DNA of 39,921 nucleotides from Candidatus Cloacimonadota bacterium (GTDB lineage Bacteria; Cloacimonadota; Cloacimonadia; Cloacimonadales; TCS61): NCBI GenBank assembly GCA_018645365.1, contig JABGOP010000004.1, positions 1 to 39,921 of the forward strand, read 5' to 3'. Shown piece by piece: positions 9,162 to 18,714 of this stretch (position 1 is its first letter; each line of letters starts with the position of its first letter). The notes under the pieces were generated by a model. It saw only the letters and a program-made list of their open reading frames with translations, ran no database searches and was not told where the DNA came from. The position numbers and the translations under genes were made by a program.

Positions 9162-10257
9162 AAGAATAGCAGTTGTATCCAATACAGCGTGGAGCTTGTA
9201 TAATTTTCGTTTGAATTTAATGAAAGAATTACAGTTGAAGGGATATGATGTTGTGGCAGTTGCACCGTTTGATGAATATAAGGAAAAAATAACTTTTGAA
9301 TATTTTGATATTAAAATGAATAATCAAGGCACAAATATTATTGAAGATTTTTTTCTTTTTTGGAGGTTTGTACGGCTTTATAAAAAAATAAAACCAGATG
9401 TAATTTTACAGTTTACCATTAAACCAAATATTTATGGAACCATTGCTGCAAATTTCTTAAATATTCCCTGTATTAATAATATCGCTGGACTTGGTACGCT
9501 CTTTATTAGGGAAAATTGGTTATCGAAAATCGTAAAGTTACTTTATAAATTTTCTCAGCAGTTTGCTAAAAAGATATTTTTTCAAAATAGAGATGATGCT
9601 GAATTATTTTCTAAAATCATTAAACAAGATAAATGTGATATTTTGCCAGGTTCAGGAGTTAATTTAGAAAAATTTTCGCCTCGCAAAAAAGAAACTTCAG
9701 AATTTTCATTTTTATTAATGGCAAGATTGTTGTGGGATAAGGGAGTAGGTGAATATATCGAAGCTACTCGTGAAGTTCAAAAAAAATATCCAGACATTAA
9801 ATTTAAAATTATTGGTTGGCTCGATGTAGATAATCCTTCTGCTGTTTCTAAAACACAAATGAATAAATGGATTAATGAAGGTGTCGTAGAATATTTAGGT
9901 GCCAAAGATGATGTGCGTGATTATATTGCAAATTCAGATTGTGTTGTACTACCTTCATATTATCGAGAAGGTGTTCCTAAATCACTTTTAGAATCAGCAA
10001 GTATGGCAAGACCAATTATTACTACTGATAGCATTGGTTGCCGTGAAGTTGTTGACATTAATGTGAATGGATTTTTATGTAAGCCGAGAAGTGTCGATGA
10101 CTTAGTTGACAAAATGAAGAAGATGATATTATTGTCTTCATTGGAACGAGAAGAGATGGGGAAAAATGGTAGAAAAAAAATGATAAACGAATTTGATGAA
10201 AAAAAAGTAATTGGAAAATATCTAATAGCTATTAAAAAGGTTATTATAGAAAAATGA
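9154..10257 (+). CDS. Glycosyltransferase, GT4 family (PglA/CapM-like)
   Basis: 367 residues. The N-terminal half holds QFTIKPNIYGTIAANFLNIP and INNIAGLGTLF (about 86-120), a block shared by GT4 enzymes that add early sugars to undecaprenyl-linked glycans (PglA, CapM type). The donor half has LLMARLLWDKGVGEYIEA (about 187-204), and the EX7E region reads REGVPKSLLESASMARPIITTD (about 270-290), with both glutamates present. It overlaps the WecA-like gene that follows by four bases, consistent with it being the second step after sugar-phosphate priming. The specific sugar is unknown. Confidence 0.88.
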   Translation: MSKRIAVVSNTAWSLYNFRLNLMKELQLKGYDVVAVAPFDEYKEKITFEYFDIKMNNQGTNIIEDFFLFWRFVRLYKKIKPDVILQFTIKPNIYGTIAANFLNIPCINNIAGLGTLFIRENWLSKIVKLLYKFSQQFAKKIFFQNRDDAELFSKIIKQDKCDILPGSGVNLEKFSPRKKETSEFSFLLMARLLWDKGVGEYIEATREVQKKYPDIKFKIIGWLDVDNPSAVSKTQMNKWINEGVVEYLGAKDDVRDYIANSDCVVLPSYYREGVPKSLLESASMARPIITTDSIGCREVVDINVNGFLCKPRSVDDLVDKMKKMILLSSLEREEMGKNGRKKMINEFDEKKVIGKYLIAIKKVIIEK

Positions 10258-11270
10258 TACACTTAATCTCGCTTATATTTACTTTTTTTGCAACCATGAT
10301 TTTGGTGCCACTTAATATTAAATTTGCTCAAAAATACAATCTTATCGATAAGCCTCACCAACGCGGTTTACACAAAAATCCAGTCCCATTTGGCGGTGGA
10401 TTTTCTTTTGCGATGCCAATTATAATAATTCAACTTTTTGGCTATTTTATTTTTGGAACTCAAATGTTATGCTTGGCAATTGGTGGTTTTTTAATGCTTT
10501 TGTTGGGCTTTTTAGACGATAAAATTAAAGTTACAGCAAATTATAAATTACTTTTCCAAATCGTTATTATTTCTGTAATTTACTTTTTTGGATTCAAGAT
10601 AGAATTACTCACAAATCCATTTGGTGAAACGATAGAATTGGGAATGTTTTCCTTCCCAGTTACTACCATTTGGTTTTTGGTAGTCGTGAATGCATTTAAT
10701 CTGATAGATGGTTTAGATGGTTTAGCATCTGGCATTGCGTTGATTTCTGCAACCGTGTTGTTTGCAGTTGGTTTTGTGAAATCAAATGAGATTATTATGT
10801 TTTTATCACTTTCTGTAATTGGTGCAAATTTTGCTTTTTTGAAGTATAATTTTTATCCCGCCAAAATATTTATGGGTGATACGGGCAGTCTTTTTTTGGG
10901 ATTCAATATTGCTGCCATTTCGATTGCTGGAAATGGTGAATTTAAAGGTATAACATCCATGACACTTTTGGTGCCGATTATCATTTTAGCAATTCCGTTA
11001 TTGGATATTTTATTCGCAATCATTCGGCGTGTAAAACTGAAAAAACACATTTTTCAAGCTGACAAACAACACATTCACCATAAATTACATGAAATGGGAA
11101 TTTCACAAAAAAATGTAGCATTAATCAGCTATTTCATCACTATGCTTTTTGGGCTCATCGCTTTTGGATTTTCATATTCATCGAAAAAAATGTTACTTAC
11201 AATTTTACTGTTTTTACTGTTTATTTTGCTTATTGTTATTTACAAACTGTTCAAAAAGGAGATGAAATGA
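10254..11270 (+). CDS. Undecaprenyl-phosphate sugar-1-phosphate transferase (WecA/TagO-like)
   Basis: 338 residues, about ten membrane helices. It is a member of the MraY/WecA polyprenyl-phosphate transferase family: it moves a (HexNAc) 1-phosphate from a UDP-sugar to undecaprenyl phosphate and so starts glycan assembly at the inner membrane. Motifs in order: GGG(F/S)F near 47-52, LGFLDDK with D88-D89, VNAFNLIDGLDGLASG at 145-160, KIFMGDTGSLFLGF at 204-217, and the cytoplasmic HIHHKL at 273-278, typical of the WecA/TagO branch rather than MraY. The sugar donor is probably UDP-GlcNAc, by family analogy only. Confidence 0.93.
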   Translation: MIHLISLIFTFFATMILVPLNIKFAQKYNLIDKPHQRGLHKNPVPFGGGFSFAMPIIIIQLFGYFIFGTQMLCLAIGGFLMLLLGFLDDKIKVTANYKLLFQIVIISVIYFFGFKIELLTNPFGETIELGMFSFPVTTIWFLVVVNAFNLIDGLDGLASGIALISATVLFAVGFVKSNEIIMFLSLSVIGANFAFLKYNFYPAKIFMGDTGSLFLGFNIAAISIAGNGEFKGITSMTLLVPIIILAIPLLDILFAIIRRVKLKKHIFQADKQHIHHKLHEMGISQKNVALISYFITMLFGLIAFGFSYSSKKMLLTILLFLLFILLIVIYKLFKKEMK

Positions 11271-13675
11271 AAAAATATTTAGGATTTATAGTTTTAGTTT
11301 TAGCAACAAATTTATTCGCGATTAAAAATTGGAATTATTATACAAATACAACTCATATTCGTGATTTGCAATTTTTCGAAAACAAGATTTATCTCGCAAC
11401 TTGGGGTGGTTTAGCGATTTATGATTTAACCAATAATGCCTTTGAAAAAACTTACACCACTATCAGCAATTTAGAGGATAACGATTTGCGCTGTTTGGAA
11501 TATTATCCAATAAAAAACCAACTCTTAATAGGCACCACAAATAAAGGAATAAACCGCTTTTCAAATGATAATTTTGCGATTCCATTAAACGAAACTTTGG
11601 GATTGGCTTCGAATACTGTCAATCAGATTGTAAACAGAGATTCGCTCATTGTGGCAGCTACTGAAAATGGAATCAGTATTTTTTTGGATAATGAAAATTT
11701 TCCGTTTCCATTGTTGCAGAATAATTATAACATTGATGATGGTTTGCTTACAAATAGTATCACTAATTTACAAATTTCTGAAAGCGGTTATATGTTTTGT
11801 GGTAGTATGTTAGGACTGAATTATGTCCATCTTGACTCTTTGGAAATTAGCACGGCTTGGTACACAGTAAATTTACCCTTTTCTAACTGCCAAATAAACT
11901 CAATCTCAATGCAAAATAATTTAATTGCAGTTGGGACTCCAGAGGGTTTAGCTGTTTCTAGCTTTCCAAATTTTGATTGGACAGTATACAATGATTTCGG
12001 ATCAATTTTTCCTGTTTTCATTGATTCAAATGAAGATATTTGGTTTGGAACTGGACGTTGGAATGAGGCAGATTTATTAGTTGAAGATGAAACTACTTTG
12101 GCTATTTTACAGCTTCAAACAGAAAATGACATCATCACAACTTGGCAAAATGAAGATTTAAATATAACCGATGCACAAATAATGGGATTTAATGAAATCG
12201 ATAACATTATTTACGCATACAGTTGGGGGGATGGTTTTTTATTCTATGATAATAACTTTTGGTCAGAAAACATTAAAGCAGATTGTTTACTTTCAAATTC
12301 GATTAAAGATCTTATCATTGACTATAATAATGTTTTGTGGGTTACAGATGGTCATAAAGGAAGCTTACCCTCCCCCAAAGGGACACGTGGTGTTTCTTCT
12401 TTTGATGGAGTTAACTGGCAAAATTATACAGCTGAAGAAACGGGACTAAGAAGTAATAACATATATTCAATTTGCGTAGATCAAAATAATAGAAAATGGT
12501 TTGGGGCTTGGGGTAACCATTCACCGTCAAATTGGTTATCTGGTATCTCAATTTTTGATGACAATAATAATGATTGGGGTAGCGTAACAACAGCTAATGG
12601 TATTGGGAATAATACAATTAGTTATATGACAGTTGATGCCAATAACCAAACATGGGTATGCTCTTATGGAGGGGAATTTGGTAATATTACGATTTTATCA
12701 GAAGCAGTTGATAGCGTAATCACAAACTTCGATTTATTTAAACCTTATTATAACGGTGAAAACGGAGAAGAAGAAGATTATGATCCTAATTATGTATTTT
12801 TCAGTAAAGAAAAAATATTTTTAGGTGGCTGGTTATCAGGACTTAGGCTTTGGAATGATACAACTTATCCAGAAAATGGGGGAGATGAATGGTCATATGC
12901 TTCGTTTTTAGATTTAGATAGTGGACGGATTTTTGCAATAGATAAGCGTAATAAATATAATTATGAGGAAATTTGGATTGCAAGCGGAGAAGGTTTATTT
13001 ATGTTTGATGAAAGTGACTGGTTTAAATATGGAACTCACATCAAAAAAAAGGTGTGGCAACCAGGTGGTTGGCACGATGAAGCAACTTCCGAATATTGGT
13101 ATTTTGAGGGTCAGGAGCGACTCTACGGCGGACAAACTACTTACCCAACAGCACTTTTTATTGACCCTTTTGGCGTTATTTGGATTGGCACCAAAAATGC
13201 TGGCATCACTGCGTATGATGTGGATAAAAATATTTTCACAAATTACACAATGGAAAATAGTCCTTTAATTTCAAATAACATTACTGATTTTGCATATAAC
13301 TCTACAAATGGTATTCTGTTCATTGGCACAGATGAGGGTTTAAATTTTGCTCAAATTGGTATTTCTGAAAACATGAACTTTGAAGAAAACTTGAATAAAA
13401 CTTTTTGTTACCCGAATCCATTTTACCCAGAAAATGGTGAAATTTTGAAGATAGATAATACAAACGCCATTTCGATGCCGAAAGGCGATACAAAATGCAA
13501 TATTTACAGTTTAGATGGGAAATTAGTCCGTGTTCTTACGAAAAATAATTACCAACAATTTGAGTGGAATGGTACAAATGTAACAGAACAAAAATGTAGT
13601 TCTGGACTATATTTTTATGTTGTTTTCACACAAGATGCTCAAACTTCAAACGGGAAAATAGTGCTAATTCGATAA
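11267..13675 (+). CDS. Exported beta-propeller protein with C-terminal FlgD/T9SS-like module
   Basis: 802 residues. The signal peptide is residues 1-18, ending at LFA. Repeated blades of the two-component-regulator-propeller type follow (patterns such as IYLATWGGLAIYDL, LLIGTTNKGINRF, RKWFGAWGNHSP and VIWIGTKNAGITAYD), with many Asn and Trp. The last 90 residues form a FlgD-Ig-like module (YPNPFYP, CNIYSLDGKLVRVL, FEWNGTN, SSGLYFYVV, GKIVLIR), the arrangement used as a secretion/sorting tail in FCB bacteria. No kinase domain is present, so it is not a sensor kinase. It sits inside the glycan operon (4-base overlap before, 1-base gap after), so it may bind or display the glycan, or be modified with it; that is inference. 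Confidence 0.85.
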   Translation: MKKYLGFIVLVLATNLFAIKNWNYYTNTTHIRDLQFFENKIYLATWGGLAIYDLTNNAFEKTYTTISNLEDNDLRCLEYYPIKNQLLIGTTNKGINRFSNDNFAIPLNETLGLASNTVNQIVNRDSLIVAATENGISIFLDNENFPFPLLQNNYNIDDGLLTNSITNLQISESGYMFCGSMLGLNYVHLDSLEISTAWYTVNLPFSNCQINSISMQNNLIAVGTPEGLAVSSFPNFDWTVYNDFGSIFPVFIDSNEDIWFGTGRWNEADLLVEDETTLAILQLQTENDIITTWQNEDLNITDAQIMGFNEIDNIIYAYSWGDGFLFYDNNFWSENIKADCLLSNSIKDLIIDYNNVLWVTDGHKGSLPSPKGTRGVSSFDGVNWQNYTAEETGLRSNNIYSICVDQNNRKWFGAWGNHSPSNWLSGISIFDDNNNDWGSVTTANGIGNNTISYMTVDANNQTWVCSYGGEFGNITILSEAVDSVITNFDLFKPYYNGENGEEEDYDPNYVFFSKEKIFLGGWLSGLRLWNDTTYPENGGDEWSYASFLDLDSGRIFAIDKRNKYNYEEIWIASGEGLFMFDESDWFKYGTHIKKKVWQPGGWHDEATSEYWYFEGQERLYGGQTTYPTALFIDPFGVIWIGTKNAGITAYDVDKNIFTNYTMENSPLISNNITDFAYNSTNGILFIGTDEGLNFAQIGISENMNFEENLNKTFCYPNPFYPENGEILKIDNTNAISMPKGDTKCNIYSLDGKLVRVLTKNNYQQFEWNGTNVTEQKCSSGLYFYVVFTQDAQTSNGKIVLIR

Positions 13676-13676
13676 A

Positions 13677-14765
13677 ATGAAAATCTTTTATATTGACCCG
13701 AATAATACAACTCCTCAATATAATTATCCGCTTGTGGAAAAATTAAATGAAGAAGGAGTTCAGACTGTTTTTTTTACTTCAAAAAATGAAAAATTTGTAA
13801 ATTATTACGAAAAAATTTATTCTATAGCCCCCAATTATTGGTTTTTTAAATTTGAGAATAAAATTAAAATCAAAAAGTTACGCAAATTTGTTAAAATGTT
13901 TTTATATCCGATTCAAAATATTCGATTATTTTTAAAAATTAAAAAAGAAAAACCGCAAATTATTCATTATAATTGGCTCGCTTTTCCATTTATTGATTTT
14001 TTTATGATTAACAAAATTAGTCGATTAGGAATAAAAATCATTCTTTCTGTCCACGATTATAAACAGCATGATAGACAAAAGTTACGAGTTTTAGAAAAAA
14101 AAGTTTTTGATAGAGTTGATGGAATTATTTGTCTTTCGGAATTTGTTAAAAGCCAATTTCCAAAAAAACTTCAAACTAAAATTATTGTGATTCAGCACGG
14201 AAATTGTTATGAGAAAGAGTTGAAAAACTTAAAAATTACAACTAAAAAATCTGATAATTTTTCACTTTTGATGATTGGTAATATCAAACCATATAAAGGT
14301 GCAGAAATTTTGATTGATGCAGTAAATTCTTTATCTAAATCTAATATTAAATTGGAAATTTGCGGTCGATGTAATTACCAACAAAAATTAGTAGAAAGAG
14401 CCAAAAATCCTAATATTTATTTTGATTTTGGATTCGTTGAACACAATAAACTTTATCGAAAAATTGCTCATTGTGATGTAGAAGTTTTACCATATTTACG
14501 AGCTACTCAAAGTGGCTTACCATATATTTTTGCCCATTTTAAAAAACCACTCATTGTTACAAATTCGGGTGGACTTTCCGAACAGGTTTCGACTGATTTT
14601 GCTGAGATTGTGGAACCAAATGCAGAAAGTATTGCAAAGGCAATTTTGAAAATTCAAAAACGCAAAATAAAGCCAAGTTCATTTGATGAATTTTTAGAGC
14701 AAAATAGTTGGCAAAACACCGTAAAGAAATACATTAATTTATATCGGAAAATGGCTGATGAATAA
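13677..14765 (+). CDS. Glycosyltransferase, GT-B type
   Basis: 362 residues, very AT-rich and Lys/Ile-rich. The N-terminal half has a Q(I/V)IHYNWLAFPFIDFF stretch (about 95-110) and KIILSVHDY near 121. The donor half has LLMIGNIKPYKGAEILIDAV near 198-217 and a donor loop LPYLRATQSGLPYIFAHFKKPLIVTNSGGLSE near 262-293, where a typical EX7E is not obvious. GT4 (or related GT-B) membership rests on this layout. Expected role: adds a sugar to the lipid-linked glycan in the cytoplasm. It overlaps the following deacetylase gene by eight bases. Confidence 0.8.
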   Translation: MKIFYIDPNNTTPQYNYPLVEKLNEEGVQTVFFTSKNEKFVNYYEKIYSIAPNYWFFKFENKIKIKKLRKFVKMFLYPIQNIRLFLKIKKEKPQIIHYNWLAFPFIDFFMINKISRLGIKIILSVHDYKQHDRQKLRVLEKKVFDRVDGIICLSEFVKSQFPKKLQTKIIVIQHGNCYEKELKNLKITTKKSDNFSLLMIGNIKPYKGAEILIDAVNSLSKSNIKLEICGRCNYQQKLVERAKNPNIYFDFGFVEHNKLYRKIAHCDVEVLPYLRATQSGLPYIFAHFKKPLIVTNSGGLSEQVSTDFAEIVEPNAESIAKAILKIQKRKIKPSSFDEFLEQNSWQNTVKKYINLYRKMADE

Positions 14766-16260
14766 CATTAAAATTGGTGTTTTTCAGCTTGAACCTGGTT
14801 GGGAAATTATTCTCCAACAAGAAGGGATTCCATTTGAACAAATCTCACTCGAAAAACCAATTAGTGTTGAACAATATTCAACAATTATTCTTACCGAAAA
14901 ATTAACCAAAATTCAAACACAAGTTGTGAATGAATACCTGCAAAGTGGTGGTTCTGCACTATTTTTAGCTAAAAACTTAAAACATAAAGTTTGCCCAAAA
15001 CGCTACCTTATTTCCAACAAAAATTCACTTTTTGCGAGTGTTGGTTTGGTCGATGTAAATGGTAAAATATTTATCTCAAAAAGAGGTGAATTGCTTGACG
15101 AAAACTTGCAAATTTATTCAGAAAAAATTGGTAAAGGATTACGGGTAATTTTACCTTTTGATGTAAATAGATTGATTTTGAATATAGATTCTAAACGCAA
15201 AAAGTTTTATGCTGACCGTCAAGAATTGCCTTCCGAAATTGTGGCAAATATTTCAAAAAATAAGATCAGGCAAATTGTACGAATTTCGCTTGAATTTTTA
15301 CATCATTGTCGCGATTTACCGTTTGTGCAAAAATGGTATTATCCCAATGGCGAAAAAAATATTTTTATTTTTCGAGTGGATACCGATTTTTGCTCGGCAG
15401 AAAATGCGAAGAAACTTCATCAAATTTGCCAAGAAAATGAAATTCGAGGAAGTTGGTTTGTGGATACCACCTCGGATGATAAATTGGCAAATGTTTACGC
15501 AAAAATGAAAAATCAAGAGATCGGTTTGCATTGCTTTCGTCACCTTGTGTTTAAAGATTATCAGCAAAATTTTGATGACTTCAAAAAAGGAATTTCACAA
15601 TTAAAGAAAGCAGAAATAAAATCAACTGGTTATGTTGCACCATTTGGAGATTGGAACGAAAATCTCGGCAAAGTTATTGCTGATTTTGGCTTCCAATATT
15701 CATCTGAGTTTACACTTAATTATGATGATTTTCCATTTTTTCCATTTGTTGATGGAACATTTTCCAAAACTTTACAAATTCCAATTTATCCAATAAGTAT
15801 GGGGCGTTTACACCGCTCTCATTTTTCTGAGACCGAGAAGTTAACACATTATAAACAAGTGATTTTAGAAAAAACAATAACGAATGAACCAATAATTTTG
15901 TATCACCACCCCGAGCAACTTCGTTTTGAACTTTGGCACGAGATTTTTACATTTATTAATGAAAATAAAATTCATAAAATGACGATGAACGAATTTGCGA
16001 ATTGGTGGAAAAAAAGAGACAATTTTGAGATCAATTGCCATTTTGAAAATAATAAAATATTTTTTGATAAGACTGAATGTTATGTGAGAATTTCAACGAA
16101 AAATGGTGAAAAAATAATTTCACAAAAATCAATTAATTTAGACGAAATAAATTGGCAAAAAAAGAATATTAAATCAAAAGATTTTTCTGAAATGAGGAAA
16201 TTTAGTTGGCGAGAAATTTTGTATAATTACGAATCAAAACGAGCGAGGAAATATTTATGA
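14758..16260 (+). CDS. Polysaccharide deacetylase (NodB-like), intact active site
   Basis: 500 residues, no signal peptide. An N-terminal segment (1-190) has a glutamine-amidotransferase-like or Rossmann-like look (STIILTEKL, YLQSGGSALFLA). The NodB domain starts near 200. FRVDTDF carries the metal/catalytic pair D208 and D210; EIGLHCFRHLVF carries H258 and H262 (HxxxH); GYVAPFGDWNENLG (291-304) is motif 3 with Ala in place of the usual Arg; ILYHHPEQL is the C-terminal His motif. The family removes N- or O-acetyl groups from glycans using a divalent metal. Its cytoplasmic location suggests action on lipid-linked intermediates. It contrasts with the degenerate relative at 6184-7878 in the same operon. 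It overlaps the next gene by four bases. Confidence 0.82.
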   Translation: MNNIKIGVFQLEPGWEIILQQEGIPFEQISLEKPISVEQYSTIILTEKLTKIQTQVVNEYLQSGGSALFLAKNLKHKVCPKRYLISNKNSLFASVGLVDVNGKIFISKRGELLDENLQIYSEKIGKGLRVILPFDVNRLILNIDSKRKKFYADRQELPSEIVANISKNKIRQIVRISLEFLHHCRDLPFVQKWYYPNGEKNIFIFRVDTDFCSAENAKKLHQICQENEIRGSWFVDTTSDDKLANVYAKMKNQEIGLHCFRHLVFKDYQQNFDDFKKGISQLKKAEIKSTGYVAPFGDWNENLGKVIADFGFQYSSEFTLNYDDFPFFPFVDGTFSKTLQIPIYPISMGRLHRSHFSETEKLTHYKQVILEKTITNEPIILYHHPEQLRFELWHEIFTFINENKIHKMTMNEFANWWKKRDNFEINCHFENNKIFFDKTECYVRISTKNGEKIISQKSINLDEINWQKKNIKSKDFSEMRKFSWREILYNYESKRARKYL

Positions 16261-17288
16261 GAATATTTTTCACAAGCTACCAAGCAATAAATTTAATGCG
16301 TGGCGGAGTAACTTTCAAGGTTCAATTTCTTAAAAAAGCACTTGAAAACCGCGGTGTAGATATTCAGCTTTTAGACAGTTGGAATATGGATTTCCAACTT
16401 GGTAAGAACGACTTGGTACATATGTTTAATGCAAATGTTGGTACATATCACATGGCGAAAAGTTTGCAGAATTACGGTGCAAAATATGTGATCAATCCCA
16501 TTTTTTACAATCGACATCCAAACTGGAAAATACAAAGTTATTTAAACGCAGAAAACATTGCACGAAAATTTCTCAAGGGCATTTTATCGGAATTTCAAAT
16601 GACAAAAGATATTTGCAATGGTGCAGAAAAAATTTTGCCGAATACAATTGCAGAAGGAGACATTTTGGCAAATGGAATTGGAGTTAATCCTCAAAAAATT
16701 GAGGTGGTTCATAACGGTGTGGAAAAACGATTTGCAAATGCTGATGCAAAATTATTTTATGAGAAATATGGTTTGAAAAATTTTGTACTAAGTGTTACTC
16801 ACATCGGTTCATCTCGCAAAAATGTTTTTCCTCTCATCAAGGCGTTACAAAAAATTGATGTTCCTGCTGTTATTATTGGAAATGTGCATCAAAATGCGGA
16901 AGGAAAACGCTGCTTAGCTGAAATTTCAAAAAGTAAAAACATAAAATTAATTCAGTGGATTAAGCACGATGATCCGCTTTTGGAATCTGCTTATGCGGGG
17001 TGTAAATGTTTTGCATTACCAGCAAAATATGAAACACCTGGTCGAGCTGCTTTGGAAGCTGGACTTGCCGGTGCAAATGTTGTGATTACTCCTTTCGGGG
17101 GCACCAAAGAATATTTCAAAAACTTTGCAAAATATCCAAATCCATATTCGGTAAACTCGATTAAAAATGAGATTGAAACTGCACTTAACGCACCTAAAAA
17201 TGATGATTTGAAAAACTATATTTTAGATAATTTTATTTGGGATAAAATTGCTGAAAAAACAGTGAAAATGTATGAAACAATTTTTTAA
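16257..17288 (+). CDS. Glycosyltransferase, GT4 family
   Basis: 343 residues. The N-terminus MRIFFTSYQAINLMRGGVTFKVQFLKKAL is a GT4 acceptor-side start. The donor half has VEVVHNGVEKRF near 147, LSVTHIGSSRKNVFPLIKAL near 177-196 (GT4 'K-N' donor strand), and ALPAKYETPGRAALEAGLAGANVVITP near 254-280, with the EX7E pair as ET...LEAG. The role is sugar transfer onto the glycan on the cytoplasmic side of the membrane. The flippase gene begins 17 bases before its stop. Confidence 0.87.
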   Translation: MRIFFTSYQAINLMRGGVTFKVQFLKKALENRGVDIQLLDSWNMDFQLGKNDLVHMFNANVGTYHMAKSLQNYGAKYVINPIFYNRHPNWKIQSYLNAENIARKFLKGILSEFQMTKDICNGAEKILPNTIAEGDILANGIGVNPQKIEVVHNGVEKRFANADAKLFYEKYGLKNFVLSVTHIGSSRKNVFPLIKALQKIDVPAVIIGNVHQNAEGKRCLAEISKSKNIKLIQWIKHDDPLLESAYAGCKCFALPAKYETPGRAALEAGLAGANVVITPFGGTKEYFKNFAKYPNPYSVNSIKNEIETALNAPKNDDLKNYILDNFIWDKIAEKTVKMYETIF

Positions 17289-18714
17289 TAAAATATTGCA
17301 ATACTCAGCTGGAAATTTTTTCAATAAATTTTTGCTTTTAGCATTATTGCCAATTTACACAAGAGCAATGGCACCAGCCGAATACGCAGTTTACACTAAC
17401 TTAATAATCTTTGTTTCGATTGCCTATCTTGTCTATGTTCTTGGTATTCAGCAATCACTTTTTTCTTACTTTCACCACAAAAAAACGGCTGATTACAAAT
17501 ATTCACTCATCTCATCTGTATTTATTTTATTGACCTTTATCGGAATGATTTTTTCATCATTAATTATCATTTTCAAGGTGGAATTAGCTGTTTTATTGAC
17601 GCGAGATATTTCTCAGCAAAACCTTTTTTACTACATTGCGATTATTCTATTATTTGATGTAATAAACGGCATTTCATTGGCAATTCTGAACATTATGGAA
17701 AAATCAAAAGAGTATGTTTCCCTCTCAATTGTGAAAAATACAGTGCTTGTTATTTTGGTGCTTATTGCGAAATTTACAGATAATCTTTCGGTGAAAAATT
17801 TATTTTTCTACATAACAATTTCAGCGGGAATTACAGCAATATTTTCAATTTTCAAAATGGTTAAAGTCCAATTTAATTTAGCTAAAAAAATAGAAAATAA
17901 AATTATATTTTCTGCTGAGATAATTAGTAATTTGCTCAGATTTGGTTTACCTATGATTCCAGGAACTTTGGCGATGTTATTGCTTCGTGCTGGTGACCGC
18001 TATATGCTGACATATTTTTCGGAAAACACGCTTTATGATACAGGAATTTATGCAGTTGGCTACCGCATTGGAATGATTATGATTTTTCTGAATTCAATCG
18101 TGAGCTTAGTCTATTTCCCTTATGCAATGCGGATTGCCGACAATAAAGATGCCAAAAAGTCTTATCGAAAAATTTTCAATTTTTACATTTTATTGGGTGG
18201 AATACTCGGCTCACTAATCATTCTGTTTGCTTCGGAAATTTTCTATATTTTTATTGATAAAGCATATTATGGCGCAATCAAAATTGTCTTTTTCGGAGTA
18301 ATTTCAAATTATTTATTGGGCATATTCAACATCATTAATTTGAGCTTTTATGTAAAAAAGAAAGCTGGAAATATCGCGGTTGCGGTAATTATTGGTGCAA
18401 TTTTGAACATAGGTTTGAACTATTTATTGATTCCTAAATTTGGTTTATTGGGTGCTGGATGGGCTTCCATTATTGCTTATTTATTCACGGTGATGATGAA
18501 CTATTATTACGCCGAAAAAATACACAAAGTGGGTTATAATTTCGTCTATTTTGCATTGGGTTTGCTCACATTATTTGGATTTGCATTCTTAAATTTACGC
18601 CTTACACAAAATATGTTTTTACTAAAATTGGCGGCGACTTTAATATTTATGATAACAATTATTTTACTGAAAAAAAATGAAATAAGAAGGATGTTTAATG
18701 GAATTCAAAACTGA
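17272..18714 (+). CDS. Wzx-like polysaccharide flippase (MOP/MATE superfamily)
   Basis: 480 residues with about 12-14 hydrophobic helices. The N-terminus has FFNKFLLLALLPIYTRAMAPAEYAVYTNL, the standard start of the polysaccharide biosynthesis (Wzx/RfbX) family, with a helix pair RFGLPMIPGTLAMLLLRAGDRYMLTYF near 223-249. The likely job is flipping the undecaprenyl-linked glycan made by the preceding genes across the inner membrane. No Wzy polymerase or Wzz/export machinery is visible in the window. It overlaps the preceding and following genes by 17 bases each. Confidence 0.9.
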   Translation: MKQFFNKILQYSAGNFFNKFLLLALLPIYTRAMAPAEYAVYTNLIIFVSIAYLVYVLGIQQSLFSYFHHKKTADYKYSLISSVFILLTFIGMIFSSLIIIFKVELAVLLTRDISQQNLFYYIAIILLFDVINGISLAILNIMEKSKEYVSLSIVKNTVLVILVLIAKFTDNLSVKNLFFYITISAGITAIFSIFKMVKVQFNLAKKIENKIIFSAEIISNLLRFGLPMIPGTLAMLLLRAGDRYMLTYFSENTLYDTGIYAVGYRIGMIMIFLNSIVSLVYFPYAMRIADNKDAKKSYRKIFNFYILLGGILGSLIILFASEIFYIFIDKAYYGAIKIVFFGVISNYLLGIFNIINLSFYVKKKAGNIAVAVIIGAILNIGLNYLLIPKFGLLGAGWASIIAYLFTVMMNYYYAEKIHKVGYNFVYFALGLLTLFGFAFLNLRLTQNMFLLKLAATLIFMITIILLKKNEIRRMFNGIQN

